A DNA stretch of 64,000 bases from Candidatus Pandoraea novymonadis. GTDB lineage: Bacteria > Pseudomonadota > Gammaproteobacteria > Burkholderiales > Burkholderiaceae. Shown piece by piece: positions 22,535-32,646 of the stretch. Location: the NCBI RefSeq assembly GCF_003004665.1, contig NZ_MUHY01000001.1, positions 558,001-622,000 on the forward strand. The letters run 5' to 3'. Both the position numbers and the translations under genes were made by a program. Below the pieces are notes generated by a model that ran no database searches, was not told the origin of the DNA, and saw only the letters and a list, made by a program, of their open reading frames with translations. Position 1 is the first letter of the stretch, and every line of letters starts with the position of its first letter.

Positions 22535-23326
22535 TTATATTTTTATTTCACCCCCTAATTCACTTACACCCACTAACAGTCGTTCGAATGCAGCAGCCAA
22601 AAAAGCAGGATCACCTTTCACTCCAAGATCAATATGCCGATGCATACAAAGCTCACCATAATTCCTCTCACCTAAGCTCGGCAGGCTAAATACCTTGATA
22701 CCAGGATATTCATGTTCAATGGCTTCCATCAAAGGAATCAGTGTCGACTCCATCAATCCAAACACTAGCATCGAGCGTTTGGCATGGGTATGCTGATGCT
22801 GACGATCAACATACTTGGTGTCAAGTACCCACGCCATCATTGGCCAAGCCATTACAGGGAAACCTGGCATAAAATGATGGTGTGCTATCGAAAATCCAGG
22901 AATTTTGTTGTAGGGATTCGGCAGGATATTCGCTCCTATGGGAAACTCACCCATCTTTAAACGGTGATAATTATCACCTCCATTTATATGCATAACGTCC
23001 GCCCGACTCGTCTCAGCAATGTGCTCAAGAATCAACTTCTCCGCAATAGGATGGAGAGCAACGGGCACCCCCAATGCTGCGGCTGCGCATTGACGCGTGT
23101 GATCATCAGGTGTTGCGCCGATACCTCCGGTCACAAACACAATATCGTTACCCGCAAATGTACGACGAAGCGTTTCAATAAGACGCTCCGGAACATCGCC
23201 AACATACTCCGCCCAATCGAGTTGCATTTCACGCTCAGCCAATAATGTGATCAATTTCGATAAATGCTTATCTTTTCGTTGACCCGAGAGAATTTCGTCG
23301 CCAATGATGATGATACCAACAGCCAT
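22535..23326 (-). CDS. CinA/YfaY-type molybdopterin-binding-fold protein
   Basis: A 263-residue protein of the MoCF-biosynthesis fold, corresponding to the N-terminal half of CinA (competence/damage-inducible protein A). Signatures are IIIIGDEILSGQRKDKHL at residues 5-22, FVTGGIGATPDDHTRQC at about 64-80, and MPGFPVMAWPM in place of the usual GVP-x-EM segment. The C-terminal nicotinamide-nucleotide amidase domain is absent, as in many short bacterial homologues. Biochemical role uncertain; related proteins act on pyridine nucleotides. The ATG at 23326 has AAGGAA five bases upstream. Its neighbours on both sides are long non-coding gaps. Confidence 0.85.
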   Translation of the reverse strand: MAVGIIIIGDEILSGQRKDKHLSKLITLLAEREMQLDWAEYVGDVPERLIETLRRTFAGNDIVFVTGGIGATPDDHTRQCAAAALGVPVALHPIAEKLILEHIAETSRADVMHINGGDNYHRLKMGEFPIGANILPNPYNKIPGFSIAHHHFMPGFPVMAWPMMAWVLDTKYVDRQHQHTHAKRSMLVFGLMESTLIPLMEAIEHEYPGIKVFSLPSLGERNYGELCMHRHIDLGVKGDPAFLAAAFERLLVGVSELGGEIKI

Positions 23327-24576
23327 GGAGGGTTCCTTTAATCGCTTATTCAGTCAAAATCCGACGCCGTTCGTTAACACATTAATTCAAACCAGGTATA
23401 AATAGGTCTAAATCAGGGGTTGTTCATGCAGAAAATTTGACAGGACTCACCTAAGACCATTCCGATTAGTCGTTTAATAGGCAAGCAACCCGCTGGCATG
23501 CTCGTATTTCACTTAATCGAGCTTATACCCAACACTTTCAAGTGCCATCCAGGAAAAACTATGCGCGCAAAAAAATTTGATGGTCTACTAAATTTCAAGC
23601 AAAACACCGCCTGTCTCGAAATTTCATTCGCCCTCCCGCCGCCCATCAAAATCTTTCGATGCCAGCAATCACTGGTCGTATACAACAACAATCTAATCTA
23701 CCCAAAAGCTCATATAACTCATAGGGTTAAACTTAATTCGTCGATTAGTGCAGTATCTGCGGACTGACAACGCACACCCATCGATGGCATTAAGTTCATA
23801 CAGAGAAAATCCATCAGTAGAGAAAGTGGTGTCGAAATTTAAATCTCATCTAGTGTTGCATAAAGGTAACGAACTCCTCAAACAGGTAGTAGATGTAAAC
23901 GGTATACATGTGCTGGCCGCATCGTTGGATGACGCTGATGATAAAACATTGCGTGAAACTATGGATAATCTCAAGAATAGGCTCTGGTCAAATTAAGCTC
24001 ATCGCTGTCATATCACCGATCAAGTCGCGATGCTAGCCCTTTATAGACTCAAATTTAATCTACCTCAGCAAAGAACTTTGTTCGTGTCAATCAAAATCAA
24101 CACGAAAAGTCCACGATTCAATGCATGTCTAGTTTTGATAATACCTTTTCGAATTGGAGTATCTTGTAAAAATAGGATTAAATATCCGAGAAGCGAATGG
24201 ACCTTAAGAGCTCATCGAAATAAGATGTTACATATACACAATATAAGATGTTTTTCCATCTACTGTGCTTCTAAACAGATAAAGCTGTAATTGAGGCATA
24301 ACTTCAAGCTAACGATTGAGCCGTATGGTATCTTAAACCCGTTCTCAATCTGACACACAGTATTTAATGTCAAACAGCGACGCTACACCTAAAGATGGGG
24401 ATATTCTGTAGTATCTTGGGCATCTTACTCCCAAGGACAAGAAGAAGCTCGTAGTGCAAAGTAATTAAAGATTATTCTCGACGAAATCTGTCGAAACACA
24501 CTCTAGAAGAGTATAAAGCTCTATTATCGGTTATTCGGCCCATCAGTTTTCATGGGCTGATCATTATAATGTCGGG
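23327..24576. other. Longest gene-free gap, with an inserted alaS fragment
   Basis: A 1,250-base stretch between the cinA-like gene and argA. The only recognisable content is the 164-bp copy of an internal alaS segment (23820-23983). A hairpin tcgac/gtcga near 24480 and a TATAAT hexamer at 24565-24570, six bases before the argA start, are also visible. No hrpA-like sequence, the usual gene before argA in Burkholderia, could be recognised. Confidence 0.65.
23820..23983 (+). pseudogene. alaS: Displaced 164-bp fragment of alaS
   Basis: These 164 bases match the alaS coding strand at 61936-61773 (minus) with a single difference that I could find (G here, A there, in the ...aaagGTAACG... stretch, giving Gly in place of Ser). 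The fragment reads as [19 protein letters not shown] onward to NLKNRL, the C-terminal linker/C-Ala region of alanyl-tRNA synthetase. It sits in a 82-codon open frame (23748-23996) whose other parts are unrelated. Without start context, aminoacylation or editing domains it cannot be functional. Near-identity shows the duplication is recent. Confidence 0.9.
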
Positions 24577-25947
24577 ATGTTCGAACCTACACTCATGCTG
24601 ACTCACTCTACCCCCCCTATCGAAGACAAAGAGATCGCCGCTCATCAAGCTCAATTTGTGCAATGGTTGCGGTCGGTCGCTCCTTACATCCATGCATTTC
24701 GTAACAAAACATTCGTTGTTGCCTTCGGTGGCGAATTGGTCATGGCCGGCGGACTAGATTCGTTAATCCAAGACGTTGCGCTGCTGCGTGCCATGGGCAT
24801 GGATATAGTACTGGTTCACGGTTCGCGTCCGCAAGTCGAAGAACAAATGCGGCTACGGCAAATCGAATCGCACTTCTCAGAACAAATGCGCATCACCGAC
24901 GCTGCCGCGCTCGAAGCCGTCAAAGAAGCAGCCGGTGAATTACGGCTAGATATTGAAGCCTCGATCAGCCAAGGCCTACCAAATACACCGATGGGAAATG
25001 CTCGAATCAGTGTCGTTTCCGGAAACTTCGTAACAGGCCATCCTGTTGGGATTCTCGACGGCATTGACTTCCAGCATACAGGCGTGGTACGTAAAATCGA
25101 TGCAGAATCTATCCGCATGTCGTTGAATAGCGGCAAAATCGTCTTGCTTTCTCCCCTGGGGTTCTCACCAACCGGACAGGCATTCAATCTGACGATGGAG
25201 GATGTCGCGTCAGCCGCAGCTATCGCACTTCGGGCCGAAAAACTAATTTTCATCACCGAAGCACCTGGTATTCTGAATGAAAAAAATGAACTGCAACGCG
25301 AATTAACCCTTGAAGATGCGCAACGCATACAAACCATAGGTCAACTGGATCATGATTCAGAGTTTTATTTAAAATACGCCGTGCGTGCGTGTCGTGCAGG
25401 CGTTAGTCGTTCGCATATTGTTCCATTCACACTCGATGGCAGCATGCTACTAGAGCTATTTTCACACGACGGCGTCGGCACAATGATATCATATGAAAAT
25501 ATAGAGAGTCTGCGCGAAGCTACGGTTGATGACGTCGGCAGTATTCTTCAGCTGATCGAACCACTAGAGCAAAATGGCACCCTTATCAAACGCGACCGTC
25601 ACCAGTTGGAACGTGACATCAATCATTTCTCGGTGATTGAGCATGATAAACGGCTGTTTGGCTGTGCCGCACTTTACTCTTATCCCACGGACCAGATTGG
25701 CGAAATGGCTTGCTTAATCGTGGATTCGGAAGCTCAAAGCGCAGGTGATGGTGAAAGATTACTGCACCATATTGAACAACGAGCACGTGCTCACGGGTTA
25801 GAACATTTGTTCGTTCTAACGACTAGAGCCGAACACTGGTTCCTTAAACGTGGTTTTAAAAAAGCCAGTGTAGATGACTTACCAGCAGAGCGCCGCCGTC
25901 TATATAACTGGCAACGGCGCTCCCTTGTGCTCATTAAAAAACTCTGA
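24577..25947 (+). CDS. argA: N-acetylglutamate synthase ArgA
   Basis: First enzyme of arginine synthesis: transfers acetyl from acetyl-CoA to glutamate. The 456 residues contain an amino-acid-kinase-like domain (about 40-285, FVVAFGGELVMAGGLDSL, LVHGSRPQVEEQM, and GVVRKIDAESIRMSLNSGKIVLLSPLGFSPTG) fused to a GNAT acetyltransferase domain (about 310-456, GEMACLIVDSEAQSAGDGERLL as acetyl-CoA loop, TTRAEHWFLKRGF). This is the classical proteobacterial ArgA layout. A TATAAT lies only six bases before the ATG at 24577, so either the mRNA is leaderless or translation starts at the next ATG (24595). Followed by yggX, as in Burkholderia. Its retention suggests a need for arginine synthesis. Confidence 0.95.
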   Translation: MFEPTLMLTHSTPPIEDKEIAAHQAQFVQWLRSVAPYIHAFRNKTFVVAFGGELVMAGGLDSLIQDVALLRAMGMDIVLVHGSRPQVEEQMRLRQIESHFSEQMRITDAAALEAVKEAAGELRLDIEASISQGLPNTPMGNARISVVSGNFVTGHPVGILDGIDFQHTGVVRKIDAESIRMSLNSGKIVLLSPLGFSPTGQAFNLTMEDVASAAAIALRAEKLIFITEAPGILNEKNELQRELTLEDAQRIQTIGQLDHDSEFYLKYAVRACRAGVSRSHIVPFTLDGSMLLELFSHDGVGTMISYENIESLREATVDDVGSILQLIEPLEQNGTLIKRDRHQLERDINHFSVIEHDKRLFGCAALYSYPTDQIGEMACLIVDSEAQSAGDGERLLHHIEQRARAHGLEHLFVLTTRAEHWFLKRGFKKASVDDLPAERRRLYNWQRRSLVLIKKL

Positions 25948-26026
25948 GCATTCACTCGTCGGCGATTTGATTAAATTACCCACTCAATTAACTTAAATCA
26001 TACTTTTTATTTCAAAGGAGCTCTTT

Positions 26027-26302
26027 ATGACACGCATAATTCAGTGCCTAAAACTGAACCATGAGGCTGAAGGTCTAGATTCTCCTCCACTGCCAGGAGA
26101 GCTAGGGAAGCGTTTGTGGGAAAATGTTTCAAAAGAAGCCTGGGCCACCTGGCTTAAACAACAAACCATGCTCATAAACGAAAATCGCCTGAATATGGCC
26201 GACCCCCGAGCTCGCCAGTACCTAATCAAACAAACGGAAAAATATTTTTTTGGAGATGGTTCGGACACTGTGAAAGGTTACATAGCAGAAACAGATAAAT
26301 AA
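26027..26302 (+). CDS. yggX: Fe(2+)-trafficking / oxidative-damage protection protein YggX
   Basis: Small cytoplasmic protein (91 residues) that protects iron-sulfur clusters from oxidative damage. It opens [17 protein letters not shown] with the conserved Cys at position 7, then the family core [38 protein letters not shown] and EKYFFG. Length is normal. AAAGGAG lies eight bases upstream of the ATG. It follows argA by 79 bases on the same strand, the Burkholderia arrangement, and is convergent with rpiA. Confidence 0.95.
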   Translation: MTRIIQCLKLNHEAEGLDSPPLPGELGKRLWENVSKEAWATWLKQQTMLINENRLNMADPRARQYLIKQTEKYFFGDGSDTVKGYIAETDK

Positions 26303-26393
26303 ATTCAAGAATCACTCCAGGTTACGACTCGTCATGTTCCGAATTTACACACCGACAGACGTACGCGCCGCCTGAACCACTTCTGTCAAATAA

Positions 26394-27095
26394 TTAGGTC
26401 ATCTCACCACGATAATCAATTTTTTTGACACCAGAAACACTTCCCATCAAACAAATATCTGCTCCTCGATGTGCAAAAAGGCCCACGGTCACGACCCCGG
26501 GAATTTGATTAACGGCCACTTCAAAAGCCTCTGGATCGATGATTTTCAACCTGTGGACATCAAGAATGATGCAGCCATTATCACTCATATAAATATCCCC
26601 ATCAGGACGGACACGAATTTTTGGCATACCACCTAACGTTCTCAACGCATGAGCCACGCTGGTCCGTGCCATGGGAATTACTTCCACTGGCAATGGGAAA
26701 AACCCGAGCACCGAAACACATTTAGATGCATCGACAACACAAACGAATTCCTTAGCTACAGAAGCCAAAATTTTTTCACGTGTAAGCGCCCCACCACCTC
26801 CTTTGAGCATATGGCCAAGCTCATTAATTTCATCAGCACCATCAACATATACCGGGAGGTCATCAATCTGATTCAGATCGAATACATCAATACCGTAGTG
26901 AAGTAATCGTGCCGTACTAGCATCCGAGCTAGAAACTGCACCGCGATAACGATTTTTATGCTTTGCTATTGCATCAATGAAAAAATTCGCTGTAGATCCC
27001 GTTCCAACACCTAACGTAATGCCTTCTGGCATATTTTGATTCACATAGGCGGCCGCGGCAGCGCCGACCAAACGCTTCATTTCATCTTGTGTCAT
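26394..27095 (-). CDS. rpiA: Ribose-5-phosphate isomerase A
   Basis: Interconverts ribose-5-phosphate and ribulose-5-phosphate in the non-oxidative pentose phosphate pathway. The 233 residues include [15 protein letters not shown] (substrate-phosphate loop, about 25-39), [32 protein letters not shown] with the catalytic Asp/Glu/Lys cluster (about 80-106), and [11 protein letters not shown] chose the ATG at 27095 because AGGA lies eight bases upstream; a TTG five codons earlier overlaps that site. It is divergent from tal, another pentose-phosphate gene. The 217-base gap between them contains two copies of TTCAGTA (27113 and 27145 area). Confidence 0.95.
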   Translation of the reverse strand: MTQDEMKRLVGAAAAAYVNQNMPEGITLGVGTGSTANFFIDAIAKHKNRYRGAVSSSDASTARLLHYGIDVFDLNQIDDLPVYVDGADEINELGHMLKGGGGALTREKILASVAKEFVCVVDASKCVSVLGFFPLPVEVIPMARTSVAHALRTLGGMPKIRVRPDGDIYMSDNGCIILDVHRLKIIDPEAFEVAVNQIPGVVTVGLFAHRGADICLMGSVSGVKKIDYRGEMT

Positions 27096-27312
27096 AGGGA
27101 TTTCCTGCAAAGTTCAGTAAAATTTGGTACAGTTGGGCTCAATTCAGTACAATTGATAGGGTAGCGTTTATGATTCGAATTTGCCCAATAACGCATCAAT
27201 TATATTGGCTGACATCCTTCGGCAGATAAGACTCAGATATAGTTTCCTCGCTTTTTAGCGATGTCGCTAGAATTGACTCCTCATCGCTCATAACCTTATG
27301 GTACCCGTCGTT

Positions 27313-28263
27313 ATGAATCAACTCGATCAGCTAAAACAGAGCACCATCGTGGTCGCCGATACAGGTGACTTTGAGGCGTTGCGTCTCTACGAACCACGCG
27401 ATACTACCACTAACCCATCGCTAATTCTTAAGGCTGTACAAAAACCAGCTTACCAGCCCATACTCAAGCGTACCGTACATACATACCATAATGCGCCCCT
27501 CGACGAAATAATCGACCGTTTGTTGATCGCATTCGGCCGAGAAATCCTCAATATCGTGCCTGGACGCGTATCAACAGAAATCGATGCACGTCTATCATTC
27601 GACACTTCTAGCACCGTTTTACGTGGACACAAGTTGATTGAAATGTACGAAGCTGAAGGTATTCCACGTGAACGTGTACTGATAAAAATCGCGTCAACCT
27701 GGGAAGGCATCCGTGCTGCCGAAATACTTGAGCGTGCCGGCATACGTTGCAATATGACGCTGTTATTTTCGCTCGTACAAGCTGCTGCGTGCGCAGAAGC
27801 CCGAGCACAGTTAATTTCGCCATTCGTTGGCCGAATTTATGACTGGTTCAAAAAATCAGCTGGCAATCGTTGGGAAGAAAACGTCAATATCGGCGATAAT
27901 GATCCCGGTGTGCGCTCCGTCGCAAATATTTATCGCTACTATAAGTATTTTGGATATAAAACAGAAATTATGGGAGCTAGTTTCCGGTCAACTGCACAGA
28001 TTCTAGCACTTGCGGGCTGCGATTTACTAACGATTAGTCCAGAACTTCTCGAACAACTGAAAAAGACTCAGGGTGATGTCCCACGTCGTCTCACTGCATC
28101 AGACGCACAATGCACCGCAGTCGAAAAATTTAAGACAGATGAGCTATCGTTTCGATACCAACTAAACGATGATGCAATGGCCACCGAAAAACTCGCTGAG
28201 GGAATTCGTCTATTTGCAGCGGATGCAATTAAACTCGAAGAACTCATCGTAAGACTCCTTTAA
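27313..28263 (+). CDS. tal: Transaldolase
   Basis: Moves a dihydroxyacetone unit between sugar phosphates in the pentose phosphate pathway. The 316-residue protein is a class I TIM barrel: [24 protein letters not shown] at the start, [13 protein letters not shown], and the Schiff-base lysine in [11 protein letters not shown] (K125). [12 protein letters not shown] and [10 protein letters not shown] complete the family pattern. Family alignment favours the ATG at 27313 (MNQLDQLKQ); an in-frame ATG at 27298 would add five residues and neither has a clear ribosome site. Convergent with rlmB. Confidence 0.95.
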   Translation: MNQLDQLKQSTIVVADTGDFEALRLYEPRDTTTNPSLILKAVQKPAYQPILKRTVHTYHNAPLDEIIDRLLIAFGREILNIVPGRVSTEIDARLSFDTSSTVLRGHKLIEMYEAEGIPRERVLIKIASTWEGIRAAEILERAGIRCNMTLLFSLVQAAACAEARAQLISPFVGRIYDWFKKSAGNRWEENVNIGDNDPGVRSVANIYRYYKYFGYKTEIMGASFRSTAQILALAGCDLLTISPELLEQLKKTQGDVPRRLTASDAQCTAVEKFKTDELSFRYQLNDDAMATEKLAEGIRLFAADAIKLEELIVRLL

Positions 28264-28273
28264 AAATGGAGTT

Positions 28274-29047
28274 TTACATTGAGTGAGTTGGTATTAACCC
28301 AAACCTTGCTACTTCATTCCTCTGGCGTACCGCTTCATATAGGCACACGGCACTAGCAACCGAAACGTTAAGGCTTTCCACCCCACCGGCCATTGGAATA
28401 CTTGCCAGCTCATCGCAATGCTCGCGTACCAGTCGCCGCATACCTTGACCTTCCGCACCCATCACAATCGCTAATGGTCCTGTCAGTTGCGTTTGGTAAA
28501 GATTGTCTGTAGCAGAATCAGACGTTCCTAAGACCCAAATACCACGAGCTTGCAGTTTGCGCAACGTATGTGTTAAATTGGTCACCGTAATGTAAGGCAC
28601 AGTCTCTGCTGCACCGCTCGCGACTTTGACTACCGTAGCGTTTAATCCAACAGCTCTGTCCTTTGGTGCGATCACTGCGTGTGCTCCTGCTCCATTTGCT
28701 ACACGCAAGCATGCCCCCAAGTTGTGAGGATCTGTGACACCATCTAGTACCAGTAGCAGTGGCAAACCCAAAATCCCATCAAGCAATTCATCGAGACTAA
28801 ACGCGAGTGAAATTTGCTGCACACGGGCAACGATTCCTTGATGACGAGCACCTCCTGTGAGTCCTACCAGTCGCTCCATATCCGCTTGGATAAGACGTAC
28901 TTTTACGGATTCGGCATACTTAAGAAATTCTGTCATCCTTCTATCGCGTCGCATTGGATCATAAAAAATTTCTTTGACACTACTTGCATCGTGCCGCAAT
29001 CTCGCCGTAACAGCATGAAAGCCAAAAAGTAGTTTAAGTTGATTCAT
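28274..29047 (-). CDS. rlmB: 23S rRNA (guanosine-2251-2'-O)-methyltransferase RlmB
   Basis: SAM-dependent methyltransferase of the SpoU/TrmH knot family that modifies G2251 in the P-loop of 23S rRNA. The 257 residues contain an N-terminal substrate-binding domain ([15 protein letters not shown]; to about 85), then the knotted catalytic domain with [23 protein letters not shown] (about 105-127), [19 protein letters not shown] and the C-terminal [22 protein letters not shown]. It follows rnr by 47 bases on the same strand; rnr-rlmB is a conserved pair. Confidence 0.96.
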   Translation of the reverse strand: MNQLKLLFGFHAVTARLRHDASSVKEIFYDPMRRDRRMTEFLKYAESVKVRLIQADMERLVGLTGGARHQGIVARVQQISLAFSLDELLDGILGLPLLLVLDGVTDPHNLGACLRVANGAGAHAVIAPKDRAVGLNATVVKVASGAAETVPYITVTNLTHTLRKLQARGIWVLGTSDSATDNLYQTQLTGPLAIVMGAEGQGMRRLVREHCDELASIPMAGGVESLNVSVASAVCLYEAVRQRNEVARFGLIPTHSM

Positions 29048-29094
29048 CTTAATATCCCATCAAAAAACCACAATACTGGGGAAATTCTCATGTG

Positions 29095-31656
29095 TCACCC
29101 CTGGCCTTTATTTTTCACCTTCGATCTAGATAAACGCTTTTTAGTTTGAGCTGGCTTTATACTATTAAGCAATACTCCTCGAGTAGATAACAAACTCATT
29201 TTTGAACCAATTTTTGATGAAAAATTCAAATTATTTCCCGAACTTAACGATACTGGTGCGTCCACTACCACAGATGGTACTCGTTTCCTATCAGGAATAC
29301 TTTCACATTGGCCCACACGCTTAGAATTCAGTACTTTGGTCAATCCGAAACTAGTGTCCTGTGCTCGCACTAAACGAAAATCGATCTTGCGTGCATCGAG
29401 ATCTACTCGCACCACTTGCACACGCACAGCATCCATCAAACGATAACGAATACCAGTACGCTCACCACGGAGTTCATGATGAGTTTCATTGAACTCAAAA
29501 TAATCGCTTTCTAGTTCTGTAACATGCACAAGACCATCAATAAAAAGTGAGTCTAGCTGTACAAAAATACCAAATGCAGTTACAGCGCTAATCGTACCGT
29601 TATACTCCTCACCTATTTTTTCACGCATAAAGTAGCATTTAAGCCATGCCTCAACATCACGAGATGCCTCATCAGCACGACGCTCATTGGCCGAACAATG
29701 CACAGCTAGTTTCTCCCAGACTACGTGCTGCTGTTCAGCACAGCACGTCTTATTCAAAGTTTCATCTCTAGCACAATCCTTTTGCAATATTCGTGCACGC
29801 AACGCCAAACCTGTTGCCAGCTCTAGATCTGCAGGCAGCTTTGGTACATACTTACCGCCGTCGATGATAGCCTTAATAACACGATGCGTCAGCAAATCCG
29901 GATAGCGACGAATCGGGCTCGTGAAATGAGTATAGGCTTCATAAGCCAAACCAAAGTGGCCAATATTATGCGGGCTGTAGATAGCCTGCTGCATCGATCG
30001 AAGCACCATAGTTTTAATCATCAATGCATCTGGACGCAAGTCAATCCGACTCATCAATTGCGCATAATCGCCTGTTGACGGAGCATCCCCTCCACCTAAA
30101 CTTAAACCGATTGTTTTCAGAAATCTCTGAAGCGTATTTAGCTTTTCACCTGAAGGGCCACCATGAATCCGATACAAACCAACATGTTTGTGAAGTTTCA
30201 TAAAATCAGCTGCGCAAACGTTCGCTGACAGCATACACTCCTCGATGAGACGGTGCGCATCGTTACGAGTTCGTGGCAAAATCTGTTCAATCTTGCCTTG
30301 TGTATTGCAAACAATATGTGTTTCTATTGAATCAAACTCGATCGTACCGCGGGTCTTGCGTGCCTTCGCCAGAACCTTATAGAGATCGTACAAATGCCAT
30401 ATATGGGGCAATAGCCCGGCCAGTCTCTCTGCTTCCAGCCCCTTAGTCTTATTAGTATTAGCAAAAATCGACCCAACTTGCGTATAAGTAAGGCGAGCAG
30501 CAGAATGGATTACTGCAGAATAAAATTGATACGCTTTAATATCACCATTGAGAGTGACTGTCATATCGCACACGAGCGCGACACGGTCAACACCTGGATT
30601 GAGCGAACATAGCCCATTCGATAACTTTTCCGGCAACATCGAAATGACTCGCCGAGGGAAATATACAGAAGTACTGCGCTCCAAGGCATCGACCTCAATC
30701 GGACCACCTTGAATCAGGTAATGTGACACATCGGCGATGGCCACAATCAGGCGATATCCTTTAGCACGGCCAATCTCACATGGCTCGCAATACACAGCAT
30801 CGTCGAAATCTCGAGCATCCTCACCATCGATAGTGATCAGCGGCACATCTCGCAAATCGACACGATATTTAATATCAGAGGCACGCACCTCATCTGGAAG
30901 AGCATCTGCCTCGGCAAGCGCTTGGGGAGAAAATTGGTATGGTACACCGTGCTTACGCACCGCAATTTCTATTTCCATCCCAGGATCCTCGATATCGCCA
31001 AGCACTTCGGCAACACGCCCAATTGGCTGGTTATAGCGAGTCGGATAATTGATTAATTCGACACTTACCACCTGCCCAACCTTCGCTCTGCCTTGTGAAC
31101 GTCGAGGAATCAAGATGCCGCGACCAATACGCTTATCTTCAGGCACAACAAGCATCACACCATTTTCATTCAATAAACGACCTATGACATGTGTATTGGC
31201 ACGTCTTATCACTTCAACGATGCGCCCCTCTGGACGCCCACGGCGGTCATAACCAATAACACGCAACAACACATGATCGCTGTGCATGACCTTTTTCATT
31301 TCTTCAGTCGACAGGTAAAGGTCATCACCATTATCATCACGCACGGCAAAACCATAACCATCACGGTGACCAACAACACGGGCCGCAATGAAATTCGAAG
31401 GATTCGTCAATTGATAATAACCATGGCGATCCAATCGAATTTGATCATCGCGCTCCATCGCTGCAAGGCGTTTAAAGAAAGCTTCGCATTCCTGCTTTCT
31501 GAGCGACAATTTTTTGCCAATATCGCTAGCCGAAAGCGAAGACTCAGAGGTGCGAAGAACACTAAGAATTTCTTCGCGGCTCGGGATCGAGTAAGGATGT
31601 TTGCTCAAAGGTCGTATATCGCAATCAATATCAATGAATTTCAGCTGAACGGACAC
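29095..31656 (-). CDS. rnr: Ribonuclease R
   Basis: Processive 3'-5' exoribonuclease that degrades structured RNA and damaged rRNA. The 853 residues begin with a helix-turn-helix-like segment (about 20-75, YSIPSREEILSVLRTSE), two cold-shock RNA-binding domains (about 85-230), and the RNB catalytic domain with ITIDGEDARDFDDAVYCE (about 270-290), which holds the Asp cluster that binds magnesium. FTSPIRRYPDLLTHR is the second signature. An S1 domain (about 640-720) precedes a basic Lys/Arg/Ser tail. The start is uncertain: GTG at 31656, or TTG at 31608, which fits Burkholderia proteins starting just before SKYPYPIPS. Neither has a good ribosome site. Confidence 0.95.
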   Translation of the reverse strand: MSVQLKFIDIDCDIRPLSKHPYSIPSREEILSVLRTSESSLSASDIGKKLSLRKQECEAFFKRLAAMERDDQIRLDRHGYYQLTNPSNFIAARVVGHRDGYGFAVRDDNGDDLYLSTEEMKKVMHSDHVLLRVIGYDRRGRPEGRIVEVIRRANTHVIGRLLNENGVMLVVPEDKRIGRGILIPRRSQGRAKVGQVVSVELINYPTRYNQPIGRVAEVLGDIEDPGMEIEIAVRKHGVPYQFSPQALAEADALPDEVRASDIKYRVDLRDVPLITIDGEDARDFDDAVYCEPCEIGRAKGYRLIVAIADVSHYLIQGGPIEVDALERSTSVYFPRRVISMLPEKLSNGLCSLNPGVDRVALVCDMTVTLNGDIKAYQFYSAVIHSAARLTYTQVGSIFANTNKTKGLEAERLAGLLPHIWHLYDLYKVLAKARKTRGTIEFDSIETHIVCNTQGKIEQILPRTRNDAHRLIEECMLSANVCAADFMKLHKHVGLYRIHGGPSGEKLNTLQRFLKTIGLSLGGGDAPSTGDYAQLMSRIDLRPDALMIKTMVLRSMQQAIYSPHNIGHFGLAYEAYTHFTSPIRRYPDLLTHRVIKAIIDGGKYVPKLPADLELATGLALRARILQKDCARDETLNKTCCAEQQHVVWEKLAVHCSANERRADEASRDVEAWLKCYFMREKIGEEYNGTISAVTAFGIFVQLDSLFIDGLVHVTELESDYFEFNETHHELRGERTGIRYRLMDAVRVQVVRVDLDARKIDFRLVRAQDTSFGLTKVLNSKRVGQCESIPDRKRVPSVVVDAPVSLSSGNNLNFSSKIGSKMSLLSTRGVLLNSIKPAQTKKRLSRSKVKNKGQG

Positions 31657-32646
31657 TATACGCCAAACAGCCGCTATAACCCTACAACAGACATCCAGCA
31701 GCAGGGAAACACACCTGCCCCGATATCCTCAATAGAAAACGTACCGAGACACATAAGAGACGATCATACGTTATAAACTTCCTGAAACCGGTCAAAAAAA
31801 GATTTTTGTTCGATAAATTGCATGTAGTGAAATAATTACCACTAAAAATAACGTTGGATATCGCGAAAGTCTACTCTTTGAAAGGTCTGATCGCGCAGGT
31901 GCTAGAAGAATTGCCGAAAACACATGCAGTAAAGTGCCAGTGGCTAACTGCATACGAGTAGTCTCAAAGGTAGAAGGTAGAAAAATTGGGCGCGTTAGCA
32001 GAATTTTGATCAACAGTGCCGCTAGTCAATTATTTATTTGAGACATCCGCAGAGGTACCTGTCAAAAAATATTGATGGAAAATCAATCACACGATCTCCT
32101 TATACCCTACATGTGAATATTACTGCTACCCCAAAATAAAACAATCAATTTTCGCCAAAAGTTTCTGAGTAAGGTTTCATACTTCGTGATAGTAAATAAA
32201 TTTCTCAAAATACCGATACACTCCATTTCCAATAAATATCACATCCAGACACTGGTTAGATATCTCTGATCAATACTTCTACGCACTTATGCCACTATCA
32301 CTCACTGACGCTCATCGCACGATGCGTTAAAATATTATCAAGGCAAATACAGGATATTCTATTTCCTAACGGTACTCGTTTTTATTTAAAATAGACTGGT
32401 AATAGTCGATTTCTTTTTATTCCAATTTCTCTTTCTACGAAGATTTTTGGCGATACAAGAAAACTTTATTTTTAAGATTTTTTTAAAAAAGATGTATTAA
32501 TATTAGTTCAGTAACGCCTGTGGAATGACTCTATATCGAAAAAAAATTACCCTCATTTATCATTTTAGTACCGCAAAGATTTCAGAAAAACTCGCCTCCT
32601 CGCAATCTGATAATAACGAATGCCTGAGGCCTTTTACTCTGCCTAT
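31657..32646. other. Gene-free gap before the tol operon
   Basis: A region of about 990 bases, very AT-rich towards its end. The ybgC thioesterase gene that normally heads the tol operon is not recognisable. The plus-strand frame ending near 32041 shows only a faint similarity to the YbgC C-terminus, too weak to call. The tolQ promoter should lie here. Confidence 0.55.

Noticed and set aside
23748-23819. Transposase-like fragment next to the alaS copy (LRTDNAHPSMAL)
   Set aside because: The resemblance is a few residues only; no inverted repeats or further transposase motifs were seen.
31850-32041. Possible decayed ybgC C-terminus
   Set aside because: Only a faint, gapped similarity in one frame and 600 bases from tolQ; not strong enough to annotate.
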